From: Paenibacillus ginsengarvi
Lineage (GTDB): Bacteria > Bacillota > Bacilli > Paenibacillales > NBRC-103111
Assembly (NCBI RefSeq): GCF_003626695.1
Contig: NZ_RBAH01000048.1
Span: forward strand, 1 to 34,571
DNA: 34,571 nt
Direction: 5' to 3'
Shown here: positions 16,275 to 24,511 of the stretch, one piece after another
Numbering within the stretch: the stretch's first letter is position 1
Layout: every line of letters starts with the position of its first letter
Program-made: the position numbers and the translations under genes
The notes under the pieces: generated by a model
Told to the model about the DNA's origin: nothing
Database searches by the model: none
Seen by the model: the letters and a program-made list of their open reading frames with translations, nothing else

Positions 16275-16347
16275 AAGACCTTATCCCCGCTTAAGCGAGA
16301 ACCGGGCGTATTTTGATAGAGAAATCGAAGTCCGATAGAGGTCTTGT
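16273..16347. repeat. Inverted repeat of about 75 bp (ACAAGACCT / AGGTCTTGT)
   Basis: ACAAGACCT (16273-16281) and AGGTCTTGT (16339-16347) are perfect inverses, with partial similarity extending a few bases on each side and a GCTTAAGC dyad between them. This could be a small non-autonomous element or debris of the adjacent IS relic. Confidence 0.4.
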
Positions 16348-16449
16348 CGCCACCGATGTGTTGGGTCAAGGTCTAGCATCATAATTCTTTTCCCCATAGA
16401 TTGCGCCTTCGTCTGAAACCTTGTGCAGTTCGGTCGCCTTGACAGGTCT

Positions 16450-16509
16450 AAAGATTTCACGAGTGCACAGATCCAGTACACTTGCCAAATACAGCCGGCC
16501 CTCCGTAAG
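16450..16509 (-). pseudogene. IS3-family transposase relic
   Basis: One minus-strand frame reads LTEGRLYLASVLDLCTREIF, which is the start of the rve integrase core of IS3/IS150 transposases (the block around the first catalytic Asp). A stop lies directly upstream at 16510-16512, and homology is lost after this block. Only about 20 codons remain, in the 411-base gap between the nuclease-like gene and the S9 peptidase gene. Confidence 0.6.
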
Positions 16510-16535
16510 CTAGTGAAGTAAGAGGCTCAGCGACG

Positions 16536-18437
16536 TTATTGTTGTTGGCCGGATGCGAACCATTCCGGCAAAGGTTCATCTTTGAGGCAATGATCGAACC
16601 AAACTCTCAGCCGAAGCATGTAGTCTTTCTTATATTCCTCGTTCCAGCCGCCGTTATGGAATGCCCTGGGATACCAGACGAGGTGGCTTTTCACTCCGAA
16701 ATGCCGAAGCCCATGCAGTAAAATCGTTCCGCTGCTTCCCCCATCCTTGCGCTCAGCGCCCGTTTCGATAAGGAGAAAAGGCGTTTTGATCAAGGCAATC
16801 TGTTCGATCGGAGACATTTGTTCATATACTTCCGGCGTTTGCCACATGGCCTGAGGATCGCCATCGCCCAGCCGGTTTTTGAACATCGCATGAAACGCCG
16901 TACCTCTAGCGCGATCCAGATGTAGCATATCATAAAAACCGACGGCACCAACTGCTCCTTTAAACCGATCCGTTTGCGTGATCGTCCATGCCGCAAGAGT
17001 CGCGCCGTAGCTGCTCCCATACAGCCCCAGCGCATCGGGATCGGCAATGTTCTCATGGATCAAATAATCGGTTCCCGCCATTATATCCTGGTACGGACCG
17101 CTGAGGATCCGGCAGTCGCCAAGCTCGTTTTTGAACGCTTCTCCGTATCCCGCACTGCCGCGGAAATTAGGAAGTAACACTACATATCCGTGGGCGGCCA
17201 AATAATGAGCGGCACTCCTTGCGCTCGCGGATGCAAGCTCGGTAAAGCTGGCCTCAACGGCCAACTCAGGACCGCCATGCAAATATATAAGCGATGGATA
17301 CTTGCAATTCGGGTCATAGCCGGGCGGTAATAGGAGCAAACTTTCAATTTCCCAATCACCGCTTGGGTAATGTACGATTTTTGTTTGCGGGAAAGCGAAA
17401 GTAAAGTGCCGCAGGTGAAAACGGGTGAGCTGTTGCGGCGACCCGTCCTCTCTAACCGTCCAAAGCTCAGCTGGAGCGTCCGGACCGCCATACGGAAATA
17501 TAACGAGATCGCTCTGTCGGGAGCATACCGGGCCTGCGAGATGATCGTAATTGCGAACGATGCGGCCTGCCTCCGTCACTGGTTCCAGGCTACCATCCGC
17601 CGCGTCGATCCGATACAGCACGTTCGAAACTCCTTGCCGGCATGTGACATATACTTTCGTCCCGTCGTAGGACCAGCAATGAATCTTTACTTCTCCCTGT
17701 GCAGCCGCAGAGCATAACTGCTGGTTTGCTCCATGCTTCGTCTTGAAAATGTCCACGCGCGAAGTACCACTTTTTTGGGCTAACAGTAGCTCGGTCGAAT
17801 GCACGATTCGTGCGATTGCATGTTTTCCGGAGTAAACGGTAACGGGCGGCTTGTCCTGAAGCGACACTTTCAACCAGTCTCGCCCACATTTGATCAGCAG
17901 TTCCGAATCGTTAAACCAGTCCAGCACGCTGCAAACTGCATGTTGCCGCTTAAGCAGAAGTTTATTTTCGCCCGTCGCTACATTCAACACGTACAGTTCG
18001 CTTTCTTCCATGAGCGGGGCGTACATCGTCTTCACTTCATCGAGCGGTTCACTCACGATCGTAATCGCATCGCGATTGTTCCGATACTGCTGTTTAAGAA
18101 GCTGCTGCTGCCCATATTTGCTGCCATTTGGCAGCGTGGTATAGACGATATTCCTGCCATCCGGCGACCAAGAGATTGTAGAACCGTGAAACGGATCGTG
18201 TCCTTTGAAGGACGAACGAGTCAGCTGTTTCCGGTTTGATCCGTCGGCATCCATGAGCCAGATTTCTTTCTGGCCGGAAGCCCGCGAGATGTAGGTGATC
18301 CGGTTTCCGTCAGGAGACCAGCGCGGTGTATGAGCATCCTCCTGCGGAGAGGTTAGCCTAACCGCCTCGCCGTCCGGTAAACCCACCTTCCAGATCGAGC
18401 GATTTTTCTCGTCGAAAGCATACTTTTCATGCGGCAT
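16536..18437 (-). CDS. S9-family serine peptidase (acylaminoacyl/prolyl oligopeptidase type), N-terminally short
   Basis: The 633-residue product has an N-terminal beta-propeller with TolB-like repeats (PRWSPDGNRITYIS near 38; SWSPDGRNIVY near 100) and a C-terminal alpha/beta-hydrolase domain. The nucleophile is in GLYGSSYGATLA (Ser ~476), the His in RAFHNGG (~594), and the acid probably in ETGAERKDGG. It would be a cytoplasmic oligopeptidase. Relative to B. subtilis YuxL the first ~45 residues (the first propeller strand region) are missing. An in-frame TAG lies three codons before the ATG, no convincing ribosome site is visible, and dispersed-repeat cluster C begins about 15 bases upstream. 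The 5' end may therefore have been lost; expression is uncertain. Confidence 0.82.
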   Translation of the reverse strand: MPHEKYAFDEKNRSIWKVGLPDGEAVRLTSPQEDAHTPRWSPDGNRITYISRASGQKEIWLMDADGSNRKQLTRSSFKGHDPFHGSTISWSPDGRNIVYTTLPNGSKYGQQQLLKQQYRNNRDAITIVSEPLDEVKTMYAPLMEESELYVLNVATGENKLLLKRQHAVCSVLDWFNDSELLIKCGRDWLKVSLQDKPPVTVYSGKHAIARIVHSTELLLAQKSGTSRVDIFKTKHGANQQLCSAAAQGEVKIHCWSYDGTKVYVTCRQGVSNVLYRIDAADGSLEPVTEAGRIVRNYDHLAGPVCSRQSDLVIFPYGGPDAPAELWTVREDGSPQQLTRFHLRHFTFAFPQTKIVHYPSGDWEIESLLLLPPGYDPNCKYPSLIYLHGGPELAVEASFTELASASARSAAHYLAAHGYVVLLPNFRGSAGYGEAFKNELGDCRILSGPYQDIMAGTDYLIHENIADPDALGLYGSSYGATLAAWTITQTDRFKGAVGAVGFYDMLHLDRARGTAFHAMFKNRLGDGDPQAMWQTPEVYEQMSPIEQIALIKTPFLLIETGAERKDGGSSGTILLHGLRHFGVKSHLVWYPRAFHNGGWNEEYKKDYMLRLRVWFDHCLKDEPLPEWFASGQQQ

Positions 18438-18450
18438 ATCCGTCTACTTG

Positions 18451-18516
18451 CGAAACGGCAATAACGGAACCGGCTGTTCCGGCGAAGCGAGATTAGCGGA
18501 AGCAAGGTTCCGCTAT
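18451..18516. repeat. Dispersed palindromic repeat cluster C
   Basis: GGCAATAACGGAAC, with an inverted GGAAC (18466-18470)/GTTCC (18476-18480), is followed by TAGCGGAA (18494-18501)/TTCCGCTA (18508-18515). It aligns unit for unit with 221-290, including the CGAAACGGCAATAACGGAAC start. Confidence 0.72.
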
Positions 18517-18573
18517 AGCTCGCGAGGTGCCGCCGCCTGCCCGCTCAAGTAGGACCAGGCACCATAACCGTTA

Positions 18574-18626
18574 AAACAAAAAAGCAGCCCGAACCTCAAT
18601 TGAGGCCGGGCTGCTGCTGCTTTTTA
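18574..18626 (-). terminator. ileS terminator
   Basis: On the minus strand AGCAGCCCG (18615-18607) pairs with CGGGCTGCT (18591-18583) and is followed by a T-run. It lies just downstream of the ileS stop at 18637. Confidence 0.9.
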
Positions 18627-18636
18627 CGGGGCGATA

Positions 18637-21600
18637 TTACCGAATCGCCAGCCCCATGCTTTTCTCGCCGATCGAGACGGTTTCCATGCCGTCTTCTTTG
18701 CCGAAGCGCACGTCCGCCACGATTACGTTCTCGCGGAGCACGTGATCGAAACGCTCGATCGCCGTCCGCAGCTCTCCGTCTGCGTCGAGGACGAGGTTGA
18801 CCCGCTTCTCGACCGGAAGGTCCAGCTTCTTGCGGTAATCCTGGATGGCGCGGACGACCTCGCGAACGACGCCCTCCTGCTCCAGCTCCTCGGTGATCGT
18901 CGTATTCAGGGCGACGGTAATCCGGTTGCCGGATGCCGAGGCGAAGCCCGATTTGGCTTGCTTTTCGACAAGCAGCTCGTCTACCGTAAGATGCAGCGCT
19001 TCTCCGTCGATCGTCAGATCGAGGAAGCCGCCCTCTACGACCTGTCTCGTTTCGGCCGCCGTCATCTGCTTCAGATGAGCTTGCACCGGACCGACGAATT
19101 TGCCGTACTTTTTGCCGGCAACCTTCAAGTTCAGCTTCAGCGTAAATTCGACGAAGCCGCCGTCGCTTTGCTCGGCGCGAATGCTTTTCACGTTCACCTC
19201 GTCCATGATGATCGACTCGAATCGGCCCAGGTTGAAGTCGAAGTCGAGCGAAACGATCAGCTCGGACAGCGGCTGACGCGTTTTGATCGCCGAATCGTTG
19301 CGGATATTGCGCGCCAGCTCGACGATTTGCCGCGCCGTGTCCATATCCTTCTCGAGCTGTGCATCGATCTTCGACTCATCGGCCTTCGGATAATCGGCGA
19401 GATGGACGCTGCCTACTCCGCCGAGATTGCCGTACAAGTCTTCGGCGATCAGCGGCGCGTACGGAGCGATCATAAGCGAGATCGTCTTCAGCACTTCGCC
19501 GAGCGTCTGGTAGGCGGACACTTTGTCGGCCGTCATCTCTCCGCCCCAGAAACGGTCGCGGGAGCGGCGGATGTACCAGTTGCTCATCTCTTCGACGAAC
19601 GCTTCGATCTGCTTCGCCGGGTTGAGGAAGTCGTACTGCTCAAGCCCTTTCTCCACTTGCTTCAGTGTGCTGTGCAGTCTGGACAAAATCCAGCGGTCGA
19701 GCTCGTTGTCGGATGTGCGAGGAGCGTGCTCCTCCGGCTTATACTGGTCGATGACCGCATAAAGCGCATAAAACGCGTGCGCGTTATGGATCGTATCGAT
19801 CACCTTCGACTTGGCTTCGGACACGATCTGCTTCGAGAACCGTTTGCTGTTCCAAGGCGCGCTGTCTGCCAGCAGCGACCAGCGGAACGCATCGGTGCCG
19901 AACTGCTCGATAATATCCCACGGGTCGATGACGTTGCCCTTGCTCTTGGACATCTTTTGTCCTTGCTCGTCGAGCACGTGGCCTGTCGATACGACCGCCT
20001 TGTACGGCGACTGGCCGTTGTACAAAGTCGATACGGCCAATAGGCTGAAAAACCAGCCGCGCGTCTGATCGATCCCTTCGCAGATAATGTCCGCCGGGTA
20101 CTGCTCCTGGAACGTCTTCTCGCTGCCGAACGGATGATGGTACTGTGCGAACGGCATCGAGCCGCTGTCGAACCAGACGTCGATCACTTCGCTCGTTCTC
20201 TCCATCGTGCCGCCGCAGGAGCAGCGCAGCTTCACGCCGTCGACGTAAGGCTTATGCAGCTCCAGGTTCGGATCGAGCGGTTCGACGGACTTAGCCGCCA
20301 GCTCCTCGCGGCTGCCCGGTGCGTATTCGCTGCGGCAATCGCCGCAAACCCATACGTTAAGCGGCGTTCCCCAGTAGCGGTTGCGGCTGATGTTCCAGTC
20401 GACGAGCTCCTCGAGGAATTTGCCGAACCGACCTTCGCGGATGTGGGACGGGTACCAGTCGATTTTGTTGTTGTTGTCGATAAGCTGCTGCTTGACCGCA
20501 GTCGTGCGGATAAACCAGCTTTCCATCGCATAGTAGAGCAACGGCGATTTGCAGCGCCAGCAGAACGGATAGCTGTGCTCGTAGCGTTCTTTGGCGAACA
20601 GAAGTCCGCGCTCGGACAAGCTCCGTACGATGTCGACGTCGCAGTCCTTGACGAAACGTCCGGCGAAGTCGGTCACTTGGTCCGTGTATTTGCCGGCGAG
20701 ATCGACGACGCTGACGAAGTCGACGCCGTGCTGACGCGTCGTTTTGTAGTCGTCTTCGCCATGGGCGGGAGCCATATGCACGATCCCGGTACCGCTCGTA
20801 TCGCTGACGAAATCGGCATCGACGACGATGTGGCCTTTGCCGGTCGGTTTGACGTAGCCGAACGGCGGATGGTACGACGCGCCGACAAACTCCGAACCAT
20901 TATGCGTAGACAAAATTTCGTAATTTTCCTTGAGCACCTTTTCGGCCAGGTTTTTAGCCAAAATGAGCACTTCGCCGTCCTGCTTCGCCTTGATGTATTC
21001 AAGCTCCGGATTAACAGCCAGCGCAATGTTGGCCGGAAGCGTCCAAGGCGTCGTCGTCCAGGCGAGGAACGATTCGTCGGCGTCTACGCGTCTGAATTTG
21101 ACCGTGGCGCTCAAATCTTTGACATCCTCGTAGCCTTGAGCGACTTCGTGGGAGCTGAGCGTCGTTTGGCAGCACGGACAGTACGGGCTGACACGGTGGC
21201 CTTTGTACAAATAGCCTTTATTGTGGATGTCGGACAAAATATGCCATACGCTCTCGATATAGTCGTTCGTCAGCGTAATGTACGGGTTATCCATATCCGT
21301 CCAGTAAGCGATCGCTTCGGTCAGCTCGCGCCACTGCTTTTCATATTCGAAAACGCTCGCTTTGCAAGCTTCGACGAACTCGGCGACGCCGTACTTCTCG
21401 ATTTCCTGCTTGCCGGAAATGCCGAGCTGCTTCTCCACGCCGAGCTCGACCGGCAGTCCGTGCGTATCCCAGCCGGCTTTGCGCACGACGCGGTAGCCGG
21501 ACATCGTTTTGTAGCGGCAGATGAAGTCTTTGATGACGCGGCCGAGCACGTGTCCGATATGAGGCTTGCCGTTGGCGGTCGGAGGTCCTTCATAGAAGAC

Positions 21601-21720
21601 GAAGTTCGGCTTGCCTTCGCGATTTTCGATCGAGCGGCGGAACGTGTCCTGCTCTCTCCACTGTCCGAGCACGCGCAGCTCGCGGGCTCTCGGTTTTTCT
21701 TTGACATCTACTTTTCTCAC
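18637..21720 (-). CDS. ileS: Isoleucyl-tRNA synthetase (long, type 2-like)
   Basis: The 1027-residue class I synthetase charges tRNA-Ile in the cytoplasm. HIGH is at 54-57 (NGKPHIGHVLG) and KMSKS near 590 (GQKMSKSKGN). An editing domain with GWDTHGLPVE nearby and zinc-type Cys clusters (CPCCQTT; CGDC/CSCGG) are present in the body. The C-terminus lacks the four-Cys zinc finger of the ~920-residue type 1 enzymes. The length and this absence fit the eukaryote-like type 2 IleRS, a group known for mupirocin tolerance. The start is GTG at 21720, since the open frame upstream runs back into the T-box; AGAAAGG lies about 11 bases before it. Regulation is by the T-box leader. Confidence 0.96.
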   Translation of the reverse strand: MRKVDVKEKPRARELRVLGQWREQDTFRRSIENREGKPNFVFYEGPPTANGKPHIGHVLGRVIKDFICRYKTMSGYRVVRKAGWDTHGLPVELGVEKQLGISGKQEIEKYGVAEFVEACKASVFEYEKQWRELTEAIAYWTDMDNPYITLTNDYIESVWHILSDIHNKGYLYKGHRVSPYCPCCQTTLSSHEVAQGYEDVKDLSATVKFRRVDADESFLAWTTTPWTLPANIALAVNPELEYIKAKQDGEVLILAKNLAEKVLKENYEILSTHNGSEFVGASYHPPFGYVKPTGKGHIVVDADFVSDTSGTGIVHMAPAHGEDDYKTTRQHGVDFVSVVDLAGKYTDQVTDFAGRFVKDCDVDIVRSLSERGLLFAKERYEHSYPFCWRCKSPLLYYAMESWFIRTTAVKQQLIDNNNKIDWYPSHIREGRFGKFLEELVDWNISRNRYWGTPLNVWVCGDCRSEYAPGSREELAAKSVEPLDPNLELHKPYVDGVKLRCSCGGTMERTSEVIDVWFDSGSMPFAQYHHPFGSEKTFQEQYPADIICEGIDQTRGWFFSLLAVSTLYNGQSPYKAVVSTGHVLDEQGQKMSKSKGNVIDPWDIIEQFGTDAFRWSLLADSAPWNSKRFSKQIVSEAKSKVIDTIHNAHAFYALYAVIDQYKPEEHAPRTSDNELDRWILSRLHSTLKQVEKGLEQYDFLNPAKQIEAFVEEMSNWYIRRSRDRFWGGEMTADKVSAYQTLGEVLKTISLMIAPYAPLIAEDLYGNLGGVGSVHLADYPKADESKIDAQLEKDMDTARQIVELARNIRNDSAIKTRQPLSELIVSLDFDFNLGRFESIIMDEVNVKSIRAEQSDGGFVEFTLKLNLKVAGKKYGKFVGPVQAHLKQMTAAETRQVVEGGFLDLTIDGEALHLTVDELLVEKQAKSGFASASGNRITVALNTTITEELEQEGVVREVVRAIQDYRKKLDLPVEKRVNLVLDADGELRTAIERFDHVLRENVIVADVRFGKEDGMETVSIGEKSMGLAIR

Positions 21721-21771
21721 TTGAACTACAACCTTTCTTTGTATGGATTCGGGCATAAGCCCAAACAAAAA

Positions 21772-22058
21772 AATCCCGTCCCTGTAAAAGGGACGAGATT
21801 GCTCTCGCGTTACCACCCTCGTTCCGCAAAGCCGTTCCGAACGAACGGAAAGCTGCGGCGCCTCTGCCACGTACCTATATACGCGCCCCGTATAACGGTG
21901 GGATTCCGGGACGGCTTACTGAAGGCTTCGGCCATCCTTCTCGGAGATGATGTTCGGCTGCCTCTCGAACGTCGGCTTTCAGCGCGCGGCCGACTCTCTG
22001 GGGGACGAAATTGCAGCGTACTCGTTCTCGTCAACGAATGTAACAGACAATTCAATTA
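21772..22058 (-). ncRNA. T-box leader of ileS (isoleucine specifier)
   Basis: The minus strand carries the T-box sequence AGGGTGGTAACGCG (21819-21806). A terminator stem CTCGTCCC/GGGACGGG with a T7 tail lies at about 21796-21768. Upstream is a long structured Stem I region; the specifier sequence GAAC-ATC-ATC (21955-21946) gives AUC, an isoleucine codon, at 21951-21949. Uncharged tRNA-Ile should stabilise the antiterminator and permit ileS transcription. The transcription start is predicted near 22058 from the promoter. Confidence 0.95.
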
Positions 22059-22064
22059 AGTCCA

Positions 22065-22093
22065 TTTATACACCAACGGCGGACGAATGTCAA
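22065..22093 (-). promoter_or_regulatory. Sigma-A promoter of the ileS T-box transcript
   Basis: Minus strand: perfect TTGACA (22093-22088), a 17-base spacer, then TATAAA (22070-22065). It lies directly upstream of the T-box leader. Confidence 0.88.
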
Positions 22094-22113
22094 TCGGAGG
22101 AAGACACAGCGAC

Positions 22114-22896
22114 TCAGATCCGGTGCGTTTTGCGAAATTCGGACGGGTTCATCTTCGTTTGCTGCGTAAAGACCCGGCTCATATAAAATCCGTTCTGGAA
22201 GCCGGTCAGCTGCGCGATCGTGTCGATCGTATGGTCCGTATGCATGAGCAGCTCCTTGATGTTATGGATGCGGACCGAGGTCAAATATTGCGCCGGCCCT
22301 TTTCGGTAAGCGGCCTGAAATCTGCGCGTCAATTGCGAAGGGGTCAGCCCGAATTCTGCGGCGATATCCTCCAGCTTGATCGCCGTTGCCGCGTGTTCTT
22401 CGATGTGAGCGGCGATTTTGCTGATGAGCCCGTCAATCGGCTGCAGCGCCTTTTCCTCCGCCCGCATTGAATCGAGACAGAGGAGCAGCAGGTCGAACAC
22501 ATAGTGCGAAGACAAGTCTTTGTCAGAGGAGGAGCGTTTTAAGTAGTCGTAGGTCGAGAGCAGCCTCATCTTGTCGGCAATGGATACGGCGCCGTATGGA
22601 ACGTTACCCATCTTGTCCGGCTGAAGGCTTTCCAGCTCCGGCCATTGGAATTCGACGAAATGGAACGAGAGCGCGGGGGTGCTGACCTCGCGCCAAAGCG
22701 TCGCACCCGGAGGGCAGAGGACGACTTGTCCGAAGACGGCTTCTTCCTCCTTCTCGAGAATCGAGTAACGGAATGCGCCTTCCTCCGGGGCCAGCATCAC
22801 CCAGTGGGCATAGCTGTCCGACTCCAGCATGAATTTGTTCATGGAAGCGCCGAAGTAGTAGTGAACGACGTTGTGCGGCTTCACCTTCTCCCACAC
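22114..22896 (-). CDS. AraC-family regulator, divergent from the sugar-acid gene row
   Basis: The 260-residue product has a cupin-like N-terminal sensor (WVMLAPEEGAFRYSI, then VVLCPPGATLWRE) and a C-terminal AraC domain (~165-260: IKLEDIAAEFGLTPSQLTRRFQ, IDTIAQLTGFQNGFYMSRVF, MNPSEFRKTHR). GTG 22896 was preferred over TTG 22917 because GGAAGGGGG overlaps the earlier start. The 105-base divergent gap to the SDR gene (start 23002) points to control of that row, probably as an activator responding to a sugar or sugar acid. The gap is AT-rich and holds TACAAT (22972-22977) with no good -35, as expected for an activated promoter. Confidence 0.88.
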   Translation of the reverse strand: MWEKVKPHNVVHYYFGASMNKFMLESDSYAHWVMLAPEEGAFRYSILEKEEEAVFGQVVLCPPGATLWREVSTPALSFHFVEFQWPELESLQPDKMGNVPYGAVSIADKMRLLSTYDYLKRSSSDKDLSSHYVFDLLLLCLDSMRAEEKALQPIDGLISKIAAHIEEHAATAIKLEDIAAEFGLTPSQLTRRFQAAYRKGPAQYLTSVRIHNIKELLMHTDHTIDTIAQLTGFQNGFYMSRVFTQQTKMNPSEFRKTHRI

Positions 22897-23001
22897 GAGG
22901 ACGCCCCCTTCCTGCAAAAATGTATATAAAATAGTTTAATATGCTGCATTCGTTCTTGTATACGTTTCTTTTACAATGAATCGTGAAGCGAGGGGAGAAC
23001 A

Positions 23002-23739
23002 GTGGAGTTGAAAGGGAAAGTCGCCGTCGTCACCGGCGGGTGGCGGGGCATCGGAAGAGCCGTTGCCGTCACTTTGCTGGAAATGGGCGCACGAGTCGCC
23101 GTCATCGATACGGACTGTAAGCCGCCGAATATTCCGTGCGACGAGGAGCGGCTGCTCGTTCTGGAAGCGGATATCGCGCTCGGCGATCAAGTAAAGAGTA
23201 GCTTTGACCGGATCGGAAGGCGGTTCGGCGGTGTGGATATTCTCGTCAATTGCGCGGGAATGACGTACCGGCAGCCGCTGATCGAGCTGGAGGAAACGTT
23301 CTGGGACGAAACGATGGGCGTTAATTTGAAAGGCCATTATTTGTGCACGAGGGAAGCGCTTCCCCATATGCGCGCTCGCGGAGGCGGGAGCATCGTCAAC
23401 GTCTCGTCCGTCCGGGCCCGGCTCGGCTTCGCGAACGACAGCTGCTACATCGCCTGCAAAGGCGGAATCGAATCGTTTACGCGGGCGCTCGCCGTGGAAC
23501 TGGCCGAATACGGAGTGCGGGTGAACTGCATAGCTCCCGGCTCCATCGAAACGGACTTCAACCGGGACAGACTGAATGCCCCCGGGGCGCGGGAGCAAGC
23601 GATCGCGGCGATTCCGCTCGGCCGGATCGGCGTGCCGGAGGATGTCGTAGGAACGGTTCTGTATTTGGCTTCCGATCTTTCCGCCTATGTAACGGGAGTG
23701 ACGATCCCCGTCGACGGAGGACTCATTATTAAAGGTTAA
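23002..23739 (+). CDS. Short-chain dehydrogenase/reductase (KduD/FabG-like)
   Basis: The 245-residue classical SDR has the cofactor motif TGGWRGIG (11-18), Asp 36 at the end of the second strand (favouring NAD), NCAG (83-86, where NNAG is usual), Ser 135/136, Tyr 149 and Lys 153, and the C-terminal YVTGVTIPVDGG. It is cytosolic. Its place at the head of a row with a sugar-acid dehydratase and an aldolase suggests oxidation or reduction of a sugar, sugar acid or deoxyketo-uronate; KduD-type activity is possible but unproven. The start is GTG with AGGGGAG upstream. The next gene's start is 32 bases after the stop. Confidence 0.88.
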   Translation: MELKGKVAVVTGGWRGIGRAVAVTLLEMGARVAVIDTDCKPPNIPCDEERLLVLEADIALGDQVKSSFDRIGRRFGGVDILVNCAGMTYRQPLIELEETFWDETMGVNLKGHYLCTREALPHMRARGGGSIVNVSSVRARLGFANDSCYIACKGGIESFTRALAVELAEYGVRVNCIAPGSIETDFNRDRLNAPGAREQAIAAIPLGRIGVPEDVVGTVLYLASDLSAYVTGVTIPVDGGLIIKG

Positions 23740-23771
23740 TTAAGATGGAGACGAACCAAGGAGGATGCTGC

Positions 23772-24479
23772 ATGGACTATACAAAAAACTATGAGTACGG
23801 CGTACCGGTGCCGGAGCTGATCGAGCGTTACAAACAGTTGTATACGGGGGCCGTTTACGATGTGCTCGACCATATGGGCTATCCGCATCAGGCGCTGGCT
23901 ACCGCACTTAAGCCGGTTCGGCAAGATATGATGCTGGCGGGCCCGGCCTTTACGATCAAAGGCATTCCGGATATTAAAGGCGACGAGGAGCTGCGCACAC
24001 GACGGATCCATCTGTTCAACGAGATGAGAGCGCTCGGCGTTCCGCTCGTCGATACGCGCGATTGCAGCATGGATACGCAGGCCGCCCATTACGGCGAGAT
24101 GAACGCTGTGCTCGGCAAAGCGTCGGGGGTTGTCGGCGCGGTAATCGACGGCGGCTGCCGGGATACTGGCTTCCTGCTCCGCGACGATTTCCCGGTGTTC
24201 TGCACATACCAGAATCCGGTCGAGGCGTACATGCGCTGGAGCTACTACGACTGGCAAATTCCGATCGGGCTGCGCGGGGCGCTTACTTCCATCGTGCCGG
24301 TTCATCCGGGGGATTTCATGTTCGGCGATTTGGACGGCGTTATCGTCGTGCCGAAGGCGATCGCGGTCGAGGTGCTGGAGCGAACGGAGGAGCTTGTTGC
24401 GACCGAAAACAGGGCGCGCGCCGAGTTCGCCACGGGGGCCGATCCAGTGCAAATTTACAAAAAATACGGGAAGCTGTAA
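23772..24479 (+). CDS. RraA-family protein (4-hydroxy-2-oxo-acid aldolase / oxaloacetate decarboxylase fold)
   Basis: The product has 235 residues. The RraA/'methyltransferase MenG-like' fold is evident from TGAVYDVLDHMG, LAGPAFTIKG (~55), GAVIDGGCRDTGFL (metal/substrate site, Asp 126, Arg 130, Asp 131) and FGDLDGVIVVPKA. The GxxxD-x20-R-D pattern belongs to class II pyruvate aldolases of the HMG/CHA type; RNase E inhibition does not apply in a firmicute. In this row it could cleave the deoxy-keto sugar acid made by the adjacent enolase-type dehydratase. ATG 23772 has AAGGAGG 7 bases upstream. Confidence 0.87.
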   Translation: MDYTKNYEYGVPVPELIERYKQLYTGAVYDVLDHMGYPHQALATALKPVRQDMMLAGPAFTIKGIPDIKGDEELRTRRIHLFNEMRALGVPLVDTRDCSMDTQAAHYGEMNAVLGKASGVVGAVIDGGCRDTGFLLRDDFPVFCTYQNPVEAYMRWSYYDWQIPIGLRGALTSIVPVHPGDFMFGDLDGVIVVPKAIAVEVLERTEELVATENRARAEFATGADPVQIYKKYGKL

Positions 24480-24511
24480 AAGCCACCCAGGAAGAGAAAG
24501 GAGGAAGCCGC

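Noticed and set aside
18742..22059. Two long plus-strand reading frames (about 433 and 641 codons) opposite ileS
   Set aside because: They are shadows of a certain ileS gene in GC-rich DNA, have no ribosome sites, and are dominated by Arg/Val/Asp/Ala; the second runs through the T-box leader.
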